From: Cognatishimia activa
Lineage (GTDB): Bacteria > Pseudomonadota > Alphaproteobacteria > Rhodobacterales > Rhodobacteraceae
Length of the DNA: 64,000 nucleotides
NCBI RefSeq assembly: GCF_017798205.1
Contig: NZ_CP060010.1
Location: 1,736,001-1,800,000 of the forward strand
Reading direction: 5' to 3'
The notes beneath the pieces are model-generated. The model did no database searches and was not told the DNA's origin. It saw nothing but the letters and a program-made list of their open reading frames with translations. Shown piece after piece: positions 33,225 through 42,480 of this stretch. Within the stretch, counting starts at the first letter, position 1. Each line of letters begins with the position of its first letter. The position numbers were made by a program, and so were the translations under genes.

Positions 33225-33983
33225 GTGGCAAAAGACGCACACGGCGCAGAAGAAGGCGGTCTGGTCTTTCACCCAATGGATCAGTTCATTGTGAAGCCTC
33301 TGTTTGGTGGCGACCACATTGGCATGTTCACCATCACCAACGTGACCCTTTGGATGGCGCTGGCCGTTGTCGCAGTGATCGCGATGATGGTGTTCGGCAC
33401 CTCGAGCCGCAAAATCGTGCCGGGCCGCAGCCAGTCTGTTGCCGAGCTTGCTTACGGCTTCATCTACAAAATGGTCGAAGACGTTGCCGGCAAAGACGCG
33501 GTGAAGTTCTTCCCATACATCATGACGCTCTTCATGTTCATCGTCTTCGCCAACTTCCTTGGCCTGATCCCGATGTCCTTCACCACCACCTCGCATTTCG
33601 CTGTGACTGTTGTTCTGGCTCTGCTGGTTTTCGTCACCGTAACTGTGGTTGGTTTCGTTAAGAACGGCCTTGGCTTCCTCGGCCTCTTCTGGGTGTCCTC
33701 AGCGCCACTGCCGCTGCGCCCGATCCTGGCGATCATCGAACTGATCTCTTACTTCGTGCGCCCTGTCAGCCACTCTATCCGTCTGGCCGGTAACGTTATG
33801 GCGGGCCACGCGGTTATCAAAGTTTTCGCAGGCTTTGCGGCCATCGCAGTTGTCTCTCCGGTTTCCGTTGTAGCGATCACCGCGATGTACGGTCTGGAGG
33901 TCCTGGTGGCCTTTATCCAAGCCTATGTCTTCACCATTCTGACTTGTGTTTACCTGAAGGACGCTCTGCATCCGTCGCACTAA
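33225..33983 (+). CDS. atpB: ATP synthase F0 subunit a
   Basis: A 252-residue inner-membrane stator protein that conducts protons to the c-ring. The essential Arg is in [18 protein letters not shown], and the C-terminal helix is [22 protein letters not shown]. The start is GTG at 33225 with GAGGAT upstream. Second gene of the atp cluster; a REP-like palindrome follows its stop codon and separates it from atpE. Confidence 0.98.
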   Translation: MAKDAHGAEEGGLVFHPMDQFIVKPLFGGDHIGMFTITNVTLWMALAVVAVIAMMVFGTSSRKIVPGRSQSVAELAYGFIYKMVEDVAGKDAVKFFPYIMTLFMFIVFANFLGLIPMSFTTTSHFAVTVVLALLVFVTVTVVGFVKNGLGFLGLFWVSSAPLPLRPILAIIELISYFVRPVSHSIRLAGNVMAGHAVIKVFAGFAAIAVVSPVSVVAITAMYGLEVLVAFIQAYVFTILTCVYLKDALHPSH

Positions 33984-33990
33984 GGTACGA

Positions 33991-34012
33991 GCCGGGCTGA
34001 AGCCCGGCCTAC
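33991..34012. repeat. GC-rich dispersed palindrome, copy 2
   Basis: GCCGGGCT-GA-AGCCCGGC followed by CTACG, between atpB and atpE. Same design as 843-864. In this place it could stabilise the upstream mRNA end or partially terminate, helping to set the high c-subunit expression; that role is inference. Confidence 0.6.
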
Positions 34013-34070
34013 GCAAGCCAAACGAACTTCACCCTATTCAGACTAACTTCCAACGTAAGGAGAAATCACC

Positions 34071-34295
34071 ATGGAAGGTCAACTCGCACACATCGGCGCA
34101 GGTCTCGCAGCTATCGGTTCCGGCGCAGCCGCAATCGGTGTTGGTAACGTTGCTGGCAACTACCTGGCAGGCGCTCTGCGCAACCCATCCGCAGCAGCAT
34201 CCCAAACCGCGACGCTCTTCATCGGCATCGCGTTCGCAGAAGCACTGGGCATCTTCTCGTTCCTGGTTGCTCTGCTTCTGATGTTCGCCGTCTAA
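34071..34295 (+). CDS. atpE: ATP synthase F0 subunit c
   Basis: A 74-residue hairpin of two membrane helices that forms the rotor ring. The ion-carrying carboxylate is Glu57 in [11 protein letters not shown], in the second helix; the loop is LRNPSAA. Helix 1 is Gly/Ala rich ([17 protein letters not shown]). The ribosome site AAGGAGAAATCACC is the strongest in the cluster, in keeping with the 10 or so copies needed per enzyme. Confidence 0.98.
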   Translation: MEGQLAHIGAGLAAIGSGAAAIGVGNVAGNYLAGALRNPSAAASQTATLFIGIAFAEALGIFSFLVALLLMFAV

Positions 34296-34378
34296 TCCAG
34301 CGGAACAATCCTTACGTGCGGGCTGGCGCGCTTTAGCCGCGCCGCCCGTAATCAAACGGAAGTTCCCAGGAGGACGTT

Positions 34379-34906
34379 ATGGCGACTGATACACACGCCG
34401 CCGAGGCAGCATCAGCTCCCGGCATGCCACAGCTGGACTTTACCAATTGGGGCAACCAGATTTTCTGGCTACTGGTCACGCTCGTCGTGATCTATGTCGT
34501 CCTGTCGCGCATCGCACTGCCGCGCATTGCAGCAGTTCTTGCCGAGCGTCAGGGGACGATCACCAATGATATCGCCAAAGCCGAAGAGCTGAAGGCGCAA
34601 GCGGTAGAAGCAGAAGAGGCCTATAACAAGGCGCTCGCAGATGCACGGGCGGAAGCCTCTCGCATCGTTGCGGAAACCAAAGCAGAGATTCAGGCCGATC
34701 TGGACGCGGCCACCGCGAAAGCGGATGCAGAGATCGCGGCCAAAGCGGCCGAGTCGGAAAAGGCCATCGCCGAGATCCGTGCCGGTGCGGTCGAGAGCGT
34801 CCAAGCGGTTGCGACCGATACGGCAAGTCAAATCGTAGCGGCCCTGGGCGGCAAGGCGGATGCCAAAGCTGTCAAAGCGGCTGTGACCGAGCGGATGAAA
34901 GGCTAA
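34379..34906 (+). CDS. atpF': ATP synthase F0 subunit b'
   Basis: A 175-residue peripheral-stalk protein: one membrane helix near residues 25-45 ([20 protein letters not shown]) and a long Ala/Glu/Lys coiled coil. Presence of two different b subunits is typical of alphaproteobacteria and phototrophs. ATG follows AGGAGGACGTT. It ends 5 bases before atpF. Confidence 0.96.
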   Translation: MATDTHAAEAASAPGMPQLDFTNWGNQIFWLLVTLVVIYVVLSRIALPRIAAVLAERQGTITNDIAKAEELKAQAVEAEEAYNKALADARAEASRIVAETKAEIQADLDAATAKADAEIAAKAAESEKAIAEIRAGAVESVQAVATDTASQIVAALGGKADAKAVKAAVTERMKG

Positions 34907-34911
34907 GAGAC

Positions 34912-35469
34912 ATGCGTAAACTGGCTACTCTTTTCGCCCTGACCGCGGCCACCCCGGCATTTGCTGCCTCCGGCCCGTTCTTCTCGCTGACGAACACGGA
35001 CTTCATCGTGACGATGGCGTTCATCCTGTTCATCCTCGTGCTGTTTTACTTCAAAGTGCCTTCCATTCTGGGCGGCATGCTGGACAAACGCGCCGAGGGC
35101 ATTCAGTCCGAGCTCGACGAAGCCCGTGCGCTGCGCGAAGAAGCTCAGACCATTCTGGCCTCTTACGAGCGCAAGCAGAAAGAAGTTCAGGAGCAAGCGG
35201 ATCGCATCGTGGCGCAAGCCAAAGACGAAGCGGTTGCGGCGGCGGAACAAGCAAAGCTTGACCTGCAGGCGTCTATTGCACGCCGTCTGGCGGCTGCTGA
35301 GGATCAGATTGCCTCTGCTGAGGCATCGGCGGTCAAAGAAGTACGTGACCAAGCGATCACCGTCGCGGTTGCGGCTGCGGATGCTGTGATTGCCAAGGGC
35401 ATGACAGCGACTGACGGCAACAAGCTGATTGATGCTGCGATTGCAGAGGTTGATGCGAAGCTGCACTAA
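34912..35469 (+). CDS. atpF: ATP synthase F0 subunit b
   Basis: A 185-residue peripheral-stalk partner of b'. An N-terminal hydrophobic stretch ([18 protein letters not shown]) resembles a cleavable signal, followed by the membrane helix [17 protein letters not shown] and a coiled coil from about 55 on. Last gene of the F0 cluster; the F1 genes are not in this window, as is usual for Rhodobacterales. Confidence 0.96.
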   Translation: MRKLATLFALTAATPAFAASGPFFSLTNTDFIVTMAFILFILVLFYFKVPSILGGMLDKRAEGIQSELDEARALREEAQTILASYERKQKEVQEQADRIVAQAKDEAVAAAEQAKLDLQASIARRLAAAEDQIASAEASAVKEVRDQAITVAVAAADAVIAKGMTATDGNKLIDAAIAEVDAKLH

Positions 35470-35493
35470 GCCTCGCTAGATCGTTAAACACAA

Positions 35494-35524
35494 AGGCCGC
35501 TCTTTTGGGCGGCCTTTTGTTTTC
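35494..35524 (+). terminator. Intrinsic terminator of the atp operon
   Basis: Stem AGGCCGC / GCGGCCT with loop TCTTTTGG, followed by TTTTGTTTTC, 25 bases after the atpF stop codon. Confidence 0.9.
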
Positions 35525-35569
35525 GGATCCTTTGAAAGGATCCGATGTCGATTTCTTTTAAAGAAATCG
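35524..35569. repeat. Double palindrome repeat, copy 2
   Basis: CGGATCCTTT-G-AAAGGATCCG (35524-35544), ATGT, then CGATTTCTTT-T-AAAGAAATCG (35549-35569). Compared with 10706-10750, the first palindrome differs at two positions in each arm and both differences are matched on the other side. It lies between the atp terminator and the stop codon of the leftward FadR-type gene. Confidence 0.85.
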
Positions 35570-35574
35570 CGGCC

Positions 35575-36345
35575 TCATTCCCGCCCTTGCTCATGCTCAA
35601 ACCGTTGCTTGGCAATCTCTTCGTTTTTCTGCGCTTTTCCATGGTCCTCAAGCGCGCGTTCCACATAGCTGAGATGTGCCTCAACCGCCGCCCGCGCAGC
35701 CTCCGGATCCCGCGCCTGAAGCGCGTCGTTGATCGCGCGGTGCTGCTCTAGCAAGACCTCACGGGTTGTGCGCAGTTTGAACATGACAGAGCGGTTATAA
35801 AACACGCCTTCGCGCAACAGATCATACATCGAGCGCATCATATGCAGCATCACGACGTTATGGCTCGCCTCGATGATGGCTTGATGGAAATCCGCATCCA
35901 GCCGCGCTTCATCCGTTGGGTTGCGCTTCGGGTGGGCGGCCTCCATCTTCTCAAACACCGCGTTGATGACTTTGAGGTCGGTATCAGACGCAAAGGTCGC
36001 CGCACGCTCAGCGGCCAGCCCCTCCATGTCGCGCCGAAACGCAATGTAGTCAAAGACCGCCTCATCGTGGCTTGCAAAGAGCGAGGTCAGCGCCGGGGCG
36101 AAGGCACTGCCCAGGACGTCGGCCACAAAGATCCCGGCGCCTGCTTTGGCGCTGAGCAAGCCACGGTCCTGCAATTCGGACACAGCCTCCCGCAGAGACG
36201 GGCGCGAGACGCCCAACTTGTCCGCTAGCTCGCGCTCGGCAGGTAGGCGTTCACCGGGGCGCAAAATGCCCCGCAGGATCAAAAGTTCGATCTGACGAAC
36301 CACAGAGTGGCTGAGTTTTTCGGGCGTTACTTTCTGGAAAGGCAT
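35575..36345 (-). CDS. FadR-subfamily (GntR) transcriptional regulator
   Basis: A 256-residue repressor with an N-terminal winged helix (LILRGILRPGERLPAERELADKLGVSRPSLREAV, landmarks GERLPAERELA and GVSRPSLREAV) and a C-terminal all-helical FCD domain with metal-binding histidines (DADFHQAI, LLEQHRAI, AVEAHLSYV). The overall pattern resembles PdhR/LldR-type regulators of organic-acid metabolism. A perfect dyad 28 bases upstream of its start is a probable operator. It is divergent from an aminotransferase gene, its likely target. Confidence 0.92.
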   Translation of the reverse strand: MPFQKVTPEKLSHSVVRQIELLILRGILRPGERLPAERELADKLGVSRPSLREAVSELQDRGLLSAKAGAGIFVADVLGSAFAPALTSLFASHDEAVFDYIAFRRDMEGLAAERAATFASDTDLKVINAVFEKMEAAHPKRNPTDEARLDADFHQAIIEASHNVVMLHMMRSMYDLLREGVFYNRSVMFKLRTTREVLLEQHRAINDALQARDPEAARAAVEAHLSYVERALEDHGKAQKNEEIAKQRFEHEQGRE

Positions 36346-36372
36346 GACGCTTTTTGGCGGGTTCGGGCAAAC

Positions 36373-36391
36373 TGGTCAAGTGATTTGACCA
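36373..36391. promoter_or_regulatory. Operator for the FadR-type regulator
   Basis: TGGTCAA-GTGAT-TTGACCA, a perfect 7-base dyad containing the TGGT...ACCA core recognised by FadR/PdhR-type proteins. It lies between the regulator (start 36345) and the aminotransferase (start 36492). Confidence 0.65.
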
Positions 36392-36491
36392 CATTCTTGA
36401 TGCTCAAACCGCCCTTAAAGGTCAGGTCTATTGACTTTATAAAAGGTCACAGTTACTTACTTAAAATCGTAATTTTAGTGTGTGAGTCGCT

Positions 36492-37706
36492 ATGTCCTTG
36501 AAAGAAAATTTCGCGCGCCGGGCCGAACGCATGAAAGCCTCTGAAATTCGAGAGCTTCTGAAGCTCTTGGATCAACCGGATATCATTTCTTTTGCCGGCG
36601 GGATTCCCGATCCAGCTTTGTTTCCAACGGACGCCTTTGCAGCAGCCATGAGCAACGCGGTGAGCGGAGATGCGGGGGCCTTGCAATATTCGTCCAGCGA
36701 AGGTTACGCGCCTTTGCGGGAATGGCTTGCGCAACATATGACCGAATTGGGCGTGCCTGCGGATGCCGACAACATCTTCATTACGTCAGGGTCCCAACAG
36801 GCTCTGGACTATCTCGGTAAGCTATATTTGTCCGCGCAAGACACGGCCCTGGTCACATGGCCAACATATCTGGGCGCGTTGGGGGCCTTTAACGCCTATG
36901 AAGCGCGCTTTGACCAGTTGAACCTGACCGGCAACAGAGGCGCGGATGACTATGCCGCGGGGGCAGAGGCGGCAGGAGGTGCGGTTAAGTTCGCCTATCT
37001 TTCCGCCGATTTTTCCAACCCAACCGGAGAAACCGTAGACCGTGCGGGTCGGCTGAAATTGATCGAGGAATGCGACCAGATGGACTGCGCCTTGATCGAG
37101 GACGGCGCTTATCAGGCACTGCGGTATGACGGTGAAGCGGTTCCCCCGATACAGGCGCTGGAGGTGGCGCAAAAAGGCAGCCTTGAGGAATGCCGGACGA
37201 TCTATTGTGGCAGCTTTTCCAAGACTCTGTCGCCGGGGTTGCGCGTTGGATGGGTATGCGCGCGTCGCGACGTGATCCAAAAACTCGTTTTGATCAAGCA
37301 AGCCGGAGATTTGCACTCCGCAACGCTCAACCAGATGGCGGTCTACCAAGTGGCGGAAAGTCTGTTTGAGCGCCATATTCCCAAGTTGCAAAAAACCTAT
37401 GCGGCGCGTCGTGATGCGATGTTGGCGGCGCTTGCTCGAAACATGCCAGAGGGCGTTGAGTGGACGCGTCCAGAAGGGGGTATGTTCGTCTGGCTTACCC
37501 TTCCCAAAGGTCTTGATGGCAACGATCTTCTCGCACATGCGGTCGACGCCCACCGCGTGGCGTTTGTACCCGGAGGAGCGTTTTTTGCGGATGGTTCCGG
37601 AAGCAATACGATCCGATTGAGTTTTTCTTTGCCGCCAGAAGACGTGATCAACGAGGGCGTGGCGCGTCTTGGGGCGGCGATGCGCGATTGCATCGGCCGA
37701 TCCTAG
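36492..37706 (+). CDS. Class I/II PLP-dependent aminotransferase (2-aminoadipate type)
   Basis: A 404-residue fold-type I aminotransferase. The cofactor Lys is in CGSFSKTLSPGLRVGW; FAGGIPDPALFPTDAF at the start and YSSSEGYAPLREWLAQHM are typical of LysN/2-aminoadipate and MocR-catalytic-domain relatives; SADFSNPTGET is the conserved Asn-Pro-Thr-Gly. Substrate is probably a branched, aromatic or aminoadipate amino acid, not determinable here. Divergent from the FadR-type gene with a shared operator. Confidence 0.92.
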   Translation: MSLKENFARRAERMKASEIRELLKLLDQPDIISFAGGIPDPALFPTDAFAAAMSNAVSGDAGALQYSSSEGYAPLREWLAQHMTELGVPADADNIFITSGSQQALDYLGKLYLSAQDTALVTWPTYLGALGAFNAYEARFDQLNLTGNRGADDYAAGAEAAGGAVKFAYLSADFSNPTGETVDRAGRLKLIEECDQMDCALIEDGAYQALRYDGEAVPPIQALEVAQKGSLEECRTIYCGSFSKTLSPGLRVGWVCARRDVIQKLVLIKQAGDLHSATLNQMAVYQVAESLFERHIPKLQKTYAARRDAMLAALARNMPEGVEWTRPEGGMFVWLTLPKGLDGNDLLAHAVDAHRVAFVPGGAFFADGSGSNTIRLSFSLPPEDVINEGVARLGAAMRDCIGRS

Positions 37707-37750
37707 AAACATTCGCATTTTATTAAAGTTTTTCGCACAGGCTCGTATCT

Positions 37751-38158
37751 ATGCGATGGGCGATACTTGTTTTGACGGTTTTGGCGGGCTGCGACAGCCC
37801 CGGTTTTGGGTTTAGTGCCGCAGAGGCCACACGGATCGACGCCGGTGGCCATGCGTTCTCGCTCAGGCGATCGGGCAATGTCGTGCAAGCCATTCGTACA
37901 AACTTCGTGCGCCGGCCGGATATCAATCTGATCGGTCGAGACGCAGAGCTGGCGATCGAGCGCACCTATGGGTGTCGCGTCACCAAGATGCGTGGGGATG
38001 TTGCGTTGATGGTAGCTCAGCTTGATTGCGAACGCGCGCCGCGCGATGGGGACTGGGCACGGTGGGTGAAACCTAGGCGTAGTCTGGCGTCTTGCTTGGG
38101 TCATATCTCGTCAGGCCAAGCCGGCCGGCGCAAGGAAATTGACCTAGTTTGCTTTTAA
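37751..38158 (+). CDS. Small putative lipoprotein
   Basis: I do not recognise this 135-residue protein. It starts MRWAILVLTVLAGCDSP: a signal peptide ending in a lipobox (LAGC, Cys14). The mature part has three further cysteines (YGCRV, LDCER, SCLGH and the C-terminal VCF), which could pair in the periplasm. The 3' end overlaps the convergent GNAT gene by 4 bases. Confidence 0.7.
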   Translation: MRWAILVLTVLAGCDSPGFGFSAAEATRIDAGGHAFSLRRSGNVVQAIRTNFVRRPDINLIGRDAELAIERTYGCRVTKMRGDVALMVAQLDCERAPRDGDWARWVKPRRSLASCLGHISSGQAGRRKEIDLVCF

Positions 38159-38610
38159 ACGGATTTTTGCATGAAAATTGAAGCAGGACTTTCGGCATAG
38201 TTTCCGAAAACACCGCAGCGCTGAAAGCCTGCGCGCTCGTAGAGTCGATGCGCGTCGTAAAGCGAATTGCCGGTTTCCAGCTTGAGGTCCTTGAGGCCCA
38301 TGTCGGCTGCAGCGGCTTCCAGATGGGTCAAAAGTGCTGCGCCGATACCTTTGCCCCGTGCTGTGGGTGACACAAACATCGATTTAACCTCACCGTAGTC
38401 GGCCATTCCCGCGAGTGCGATACAGCCTAGCGCATCGTCTCCGTCCCAAGCCGCAAAGAAATGGATATGGTCCTGACAAAGTTCGGATATCTCTAGGTAG
38501 TGATTGTCTTCAGCGTCAAAAAGCGACTGCATCAAGGCGTGGCTCGCTTCCAATAAGGCAGTGGCTTGCGGCGTGCGCGGGTCAGTGGGTCTTATTGTGA
38601 AATCACTCAT
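38155..38610 (-). CDS. GNAT family N-acetyltransferase
   Basis: A 151-residue acetyl-CoA-dependent transferase. The acetyl-CoA-binding motif A is KSMFVSPTARGKGIGAALL (R/QxxGxG/A form RGKGIG); motif B contains YERAGFQRCGVFGNY. Acceptor unknown. Alone on its strand; upstream is the non-coding region before smc. Confidence 0.92.
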   Translation of the reverse strand: MSDFTIRPTDPRTPQATALLEASHALMQSLFDAEDNHYLEISELCQDHIHFFAAWDGDDALGCIALAGMADYGEVKSMFVSPTARGKGIGAALLTHLEAAAADMGLKDLKLETGNSLYDAHRLYERAGFQRCGVFGNYAESPASIFMQKSV

Positions 38611-38874
38611 GAGATGTCCTGAAACGGTCTGGATGAAGTGTGCCGTGCGCCAAAGTGGTAGGTCTAGTCATTGAGCGACCTCGTGATCTGTAGCGAGGAA
38701 AATTGGAGCGGTACGCCTAGGAAATAAGCACGTTGGTTCACGCTGGGAGGTAGGCGGCGGGTTGACGTGATCGTTTGGTGCATACCTCGCGCGCCCGCCG
38801 TTCACGTACCCTTGCTTTGCGTGGCCAACGGCTAGATCGCTATGGCGGCATTCCCACCGATCGGCGCAATATAT

Positions 38875-38896
38875 TGTGGATAACTCTTGTGGATAT
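38875..38896. promoter_or_regulatory. Tandem DnaA-box-like sites
   Basis: TGTGGATAA (38875-38883), the exact complement of the consensus TTATCCACA, and TGTGGATAT (38888-38896), one mismatch, spaced 13 bases start to start. They lie about 85-100 bases before the smc start, so DnaA may act on smc expression. Confidence 0.5.
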
Positions 38897-38929
38897 ACCG
38901 TATTCAGGGGAAATCCGTTGACAGGATCG

Positions 38930-38959
38930 CCTTTGGCTCCGCAGACTCAAAGCCAAAGG
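38930..38959. promoter_or_regulatory. Inverted repeat with GANTC in the loop, before smc
   Basis: CCTTTGGCT, 12 bases, AGCCAAAGG: a perfect 9-base dyad whose loop contains GACTC (38944-38948), a CcrM-type methylation site. It lies 20 bases before the smc start codon and could be an operator or a leader hairpin. Confidence 0.45.
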
Positions 38960-38978
38960 AATCATAAGGAACTGCTGC

Positions 38979-41900
38979 TTGCGGTTTTCCAAACTCAGAC
39001 TGACAGGCTTTAAAAGCTTCGTAGATCCGACGGACCTCATCATTGCCGATGGGTTGACCGGCGTTGTCGGTCCCAATGGCTGCGGTAAGTCGAATTTGCT
39101 GGAAGCCTTACGCTGGGTGATGGGCGAAAACCGCCCCACCGCGATGCGTGGCGGTGGTATGGAAGACGTGATTTTCGCAGGCGCTGCGACGCGGCCAGCG
39201 CGCAACTTTGCCGAAGTCGCCTTGATGATCGACAACAGTGAGCGGGTCGCGCCTGCAGGGTTCAACACCGAGGATGCGATCGAGATCGTGCGGCGGATAA
39301 CGCGCGATGTGGGCTCTGCCTATAAGGTGAACGTCAAGGACGTGCGCGCGCGCGATGTGCAGATGCTCTTCGCCGATGCCTCCACTGGCGCGCATTCCCC
39401 GGCTTTGGTGCGGCAGGGGCAGATTTCCGAGCTGATCAACTCCAAACCCAAGGCGCGGCGGCGAATCTTGGAAGAGGCGGCTGGGATCTCGGGGCTTTAT
39501 CAGCGGCGGCATGAGGCCGAGCTGAAACTCAAGAACGCGGAACTGAACCTCACTCGCGTCGATGATGTGATCGAACAGCTGGCTTCGCAGCTTGCGAGCC
39601 TTGCGCGGCAGGCCAAACAGGCCGCACGCTATCGGGCCATCGGGGCAGAGCTGCGTCAGTCCGAAGGTATGTTGCTGTATCGCCGCTGGCGCGAGGCCGA
39701 AGAGGCGCGGGCCAAGGCCGCTGACGATCTGAAAACCGGCACGATGAGCGCAGCGCAGGCCGAAAGCGCGGCACGCGCGGCCGCCAAAGTGCGGGAAGAG
39801 GCCGACGCGATGTTGCCGCCTCTGCGCGAAGAAGACGCGATTGCGAGCGCCGTTCTCCAACGGCTGTTGGTGCAGCGAGACAGCCTGAAGGATCAAGAGG
39901 ATCACGCCCGTCAGATCATCACCACTCTGACAAATCGGATCGATCAGTTGACGCGCGATATGGCGCGCGAGGCTGAGCTGAACAAAGATGCGGGCGAGAC
40001 GATCTCGCGTCTGGAATGGGAGCAGCGCGAGCTGGCGAAAGCCGCGGAAGGCCATGAGGATCGGCTTGAGACCGCAAGCTCTGAGGCGCGCGAGGCGGCG
40101 ACCGTGTTGCAGGATCGCGAGACCGACCTGGCCGAGCTGACCGAGGATGTGGCGCGTTTGGCGGCGCGGCATCAGTCGGCGCAGCGATATCTATCGGATA
40201 TGCGTCGCCAGCTCGAGAAAAACGAAGCCGATGCAACGAAGGCGCGTGAGGCCGTGGACGGCAGCAAATTCGCTTTGGCCAAGGCCGATCAGGATTTCGA
40301 AACCGCGCAGGCCGAAGAGACCGCTGCCATCAAGTTGGCGCAAGAGGTTGAGGAGCAACTCACCGCAGCCGAGGACGCGCGTGCCGAGGCGCAATCGCGC
40401 GAAGCGGACGCGCGTGCGGAACGGTCCGAGGCTGAGGGCGAGTTGAATGCTCTGCGCGCCGAAGTCACGACGCTCGCGAAATTGGTCGAGCGGGACACGG
40501 CAGAGGGTGGCCATATTCTGGACCGTCTACAGGTGCAGCAGGGGTTCGAAAAGGCGCTTGGTGCGGCGATGGCCGACGATCTGCGCGCGCCTGAGGTCGA
40601 AGAGGACGGGCCAAGCGGTTGGCATGTGCTGCCGCAATATGATCAGGTGCAGGATCTGCCTGCAGGCGTGACCTCTTTGGTGCAGCACGTCTCGGTGCCA
40701 GAGGTGCTGGAACGCCGGATGAGCCAGATTGGGCTGACCACGGCTGAGGATGCTTTGGCGTTGCAGCCGCTGTTGAAACCGGGGCAGCGGCTCGTGTCCA
40801 TTGAGGGTGATCTCTGGCGCTGGGATGGGTTCCGGGCCTGGGCTGAGGACGCGCCTTCGGCTGCGGCCTTGCGCTTGCAACAGCTCAACCGTTTGGAAGA
40901 GTTGAAACAGGAATTGGCGCGGGCCACGGCGCGGGCGGATGGCGCGGTGCAGGCACATGAAAGCCTGCAGCAACGCTTGCGGGATCTGACCGAGGCGGAT
41001 CGTTTGGCGCGGGAGGCTCGGAAGTCTGCGGATCGTGCTCAGGCTGACGCGGCGCGGGCTTTGAGCCGGGCTGAGGCAGATCGCAATTTGGCGGCAGGCA
41101 AGCTGGAAACTCTGGGTCAAGCTGTTGCACGCCACGAAGAAGAGGCGATGGAAGCGCGGGGTCGCGTCCAAGAAGCCGAGCGCGCGATGGGCGATCTTGG
41201 CGATCTGGATGCCGCACGGGCGGGTGTTGAACAGATCAAACTTACGGTCGAGGCTGCTCGGATCACCATGATGTCCAAACGCTCGGCCCATGATGAGGTG
41301 CGTCGCGAGGGCGAAAGCCGCACGGCACGCAGCCAGCAAGTGTATAAAGAGATCAACGGCTGGAAGCACCGACTGGAAACTGCCGAAAAACGCAGCTCAG
41401 AGCTGTCTGAACGCAAGGTGACATCCGAGGCCGAGCTGGTGGATGCGCAGGCCGCTCCCGAAGAGATTGCAGCCAAGCGCGCAGAGCTTGGCGCGCAGAT
41501 CGAGGCCTCGGAAAAGCGCAAGGGCGAGGCGGCGAATGCCTTGTCCGAAGGCGAGAGCGTGTTGCGCAAGGCCGAGCAGGGCGAGCGGGACGCGGAACGC
41601 GCGGCCTCGGATGCACGCGAGGCGCGGGCACGGGCCGAGGCCCTGGCGGATGCGGCGCTGGAGAGCGTGACGCAGGCAGCCGAGCGCATTCAGGACGAGA
41701 TGGAATTGACGCCTGAGGGCTTGCTGAAAACACTGGATCTGGCGCCGGAGAACATGCCGTCGAGCCATACGATTGAGGGTGATGTGAACCGGCTGAAGCG
41801 CCAGCGGGATGCTTTGGGCGCGGTGAACCTGCGGGCCGAAGAAGACGCGCGTGAGGTTCAGGAAGAGCACGATACTCTGGTGAATGAAAAGCAGGACCTT

Positions 41901-42434
41901 GAGGAGGCGATCCGCACGTTGCGGTCTGGCATTGCGAGCCTGAACTCTGAAGGGCGCGAGCGTTTGTTAACGGCCTTTGAACAGGTGAACGGCAATTTCG
42001 CGATGCTGTTTAAGCATCTTTTTGGCGGTGGCGAGGCGAACCTTGTGATGGTCGAGAGCGAGGATCCGCTGGATGCGGGTCTTGAGATCATGTGCCAGCC
42101 GCCGGGCAAGAAACTCTCGACGCTGTCCTTGTTGTCGGGTGGCGAGCAGACGTTGACGGCCTTGGCGCTGATCTTTGCGGTCTTCTTGGCGAACCCCGCA
42201 CCGATCTGCGTGCTGGACGAGGTCGACGCGCCTTTGGATGACGCAAACGTCACGCGGTTCTGCGATATGCTGGATGAGATGCGCCGTCAGACGGATACGC
42301 GGTTCTTGATCATCACCCACCACGCGGTGACCATGGCGCGGATGGACCGGCTGTTCGGCGTGACCATGCAGGAACAGGGCGTGAGCCAGTTGGTTTCCGT
42401 GGATCTGAAGGCGGCTGAAACCTTGGTGGCCTAA
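38979..42434 (+). CDS. smc: Chromosome segregation protein SMC
   Basis: A 1151-residue condensin ATPase that organises and segregates the chromosome with ScpA and ScpB. N-terminal head: LRLTGFKSFVDPTDLI and Walker A GPNGCGKSN; two long coiled coils (about 170-500 and 660-1000) flank a hinge near 510-640; C-terminal head: LSLLSGGEQTLTALAL signature and CVLDEVDAPLDDANV Walker B. The start is TTG at 38979 (reading MRFSKLRLTG) with AAGGA 8 bases upstream; there is no ATG nearby. Monocistronic here. Confidence 0.98.
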   Translation: MRFSKLRLTGFKSFVDPTDLIIADGLTGVVGPNGCGKSNLLEALRWVMGENRPTAMRGGGMEDVIFAGAATRPARNFAEVALMIDNSERVAPAGFNTEDAIEIVRRITRDVGSAYKVNVKDVRARDVQMLFADASTGAHSPALVRQGQISELINSKPKARRRILEEAAGISGLYQRRHEAELKLKNAELNLTRVDDVIEQLASQLASLARQAKQAARYRAIGAELRQSEGMLLYRRWREAEEARAKAADDLKTGTMSAAQAESAARAAAKVREEADAMLPPLREEDAIASAVLQRLLVQRDSLKDQEDHARQIITTLTNRIDQLTRDMAREAELNKDAGETISRLEWEQRELAKAAEGHEDRLETASSEAREAATVLQDRETDLAELTEDVARLAARHQSAQRYLSDMRRQLEKNEADATKAREAVDGSKFALAKADQDFETAQAEETAAIKLAQEVEEQLTAAEDARAEAQSREADARAERSEAEGELNALRAEVTTLAKLVERDTAEGGHILDRLQVQQGFEKALGAAMADDLRAPEVEEDGPSGWHVLPQYDQVQDLPAGVTSLVQHVSVPEVLERRMSQIGLTTAEDALALQPLLKPGQRLVSIEGDLWRWDGFRAWAEDAPSAAALRLQQLNRLEELKQELARATARADGAVQAHESLQQRLRDLTEADRLAREARKSADRAQADAARALSRAEADRNLAAGKLETLGQAVARHEEEAMEARGRVQEAERAMGDLGDLDAARAGVEQIKLTVEAARITMMSKRSAHDEVRREGESRTARSQQVYKEINGWKHRLETAEKRSSELSERKVTSEAELVDAQAAPEEIAAKRAELGAQIEASEKRKGEAANALSEGESVLRKAEQGERDAERAASDAREARARAEALADAALESVTQAAERIQDEMELTPEGLLKTLDLAPENMPSSHTIEGDVNRLKRQRDALGAVNLRAEEDAREVQEEHDTLVNEKQDLEEAIRTLRSGIASLNSEGRERLLTAFEQVNGNFAMLFKHLFGGGEANLVMVESEDPLDAGLEIMCQPPGKKLSTLSLLSGGEQTLTALALIFAVFLANPAPICVLDEVDAPLDDANVTRFCDMLDEMRRQTDTRFLIITHHAVTMARMDRLFGVTMQEQGVSQLVSVDLKAAETLVA

Positions 42435-42480
42435 GCCACGTGGTTAACATCCCATTGAGATTTCATCTCTAGGTCTAATT

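Larger units (their letters stand above)
38611..38978. other. Regulatory gap upstream of smc
   Basis: About 370 bases without a supported gene. It contains two DnaA-box-like 9-mers (38875-38883 and 38888-38896), a -35-like TTGACA (38918-38923) and a hairpin with a GANTC site in its loop (38930-38959). The left half shows nothing I can name. Confidence 0.6.

Noticed and set aside
38860-38960. Replication origin (DnaA boxes, dyad)
   Set aside because: Only two boxes, no AT-rich unwinding stretch, and no dnaA, hemE or parAB neighbours; regulation of smc is the simpler reading.
39108-40172. 354-codon open frame opposite smc
   Set aside because: Same cause: antisense shadow of an Ala/Arg/Glu-rich coiled-coil gene; no family features.
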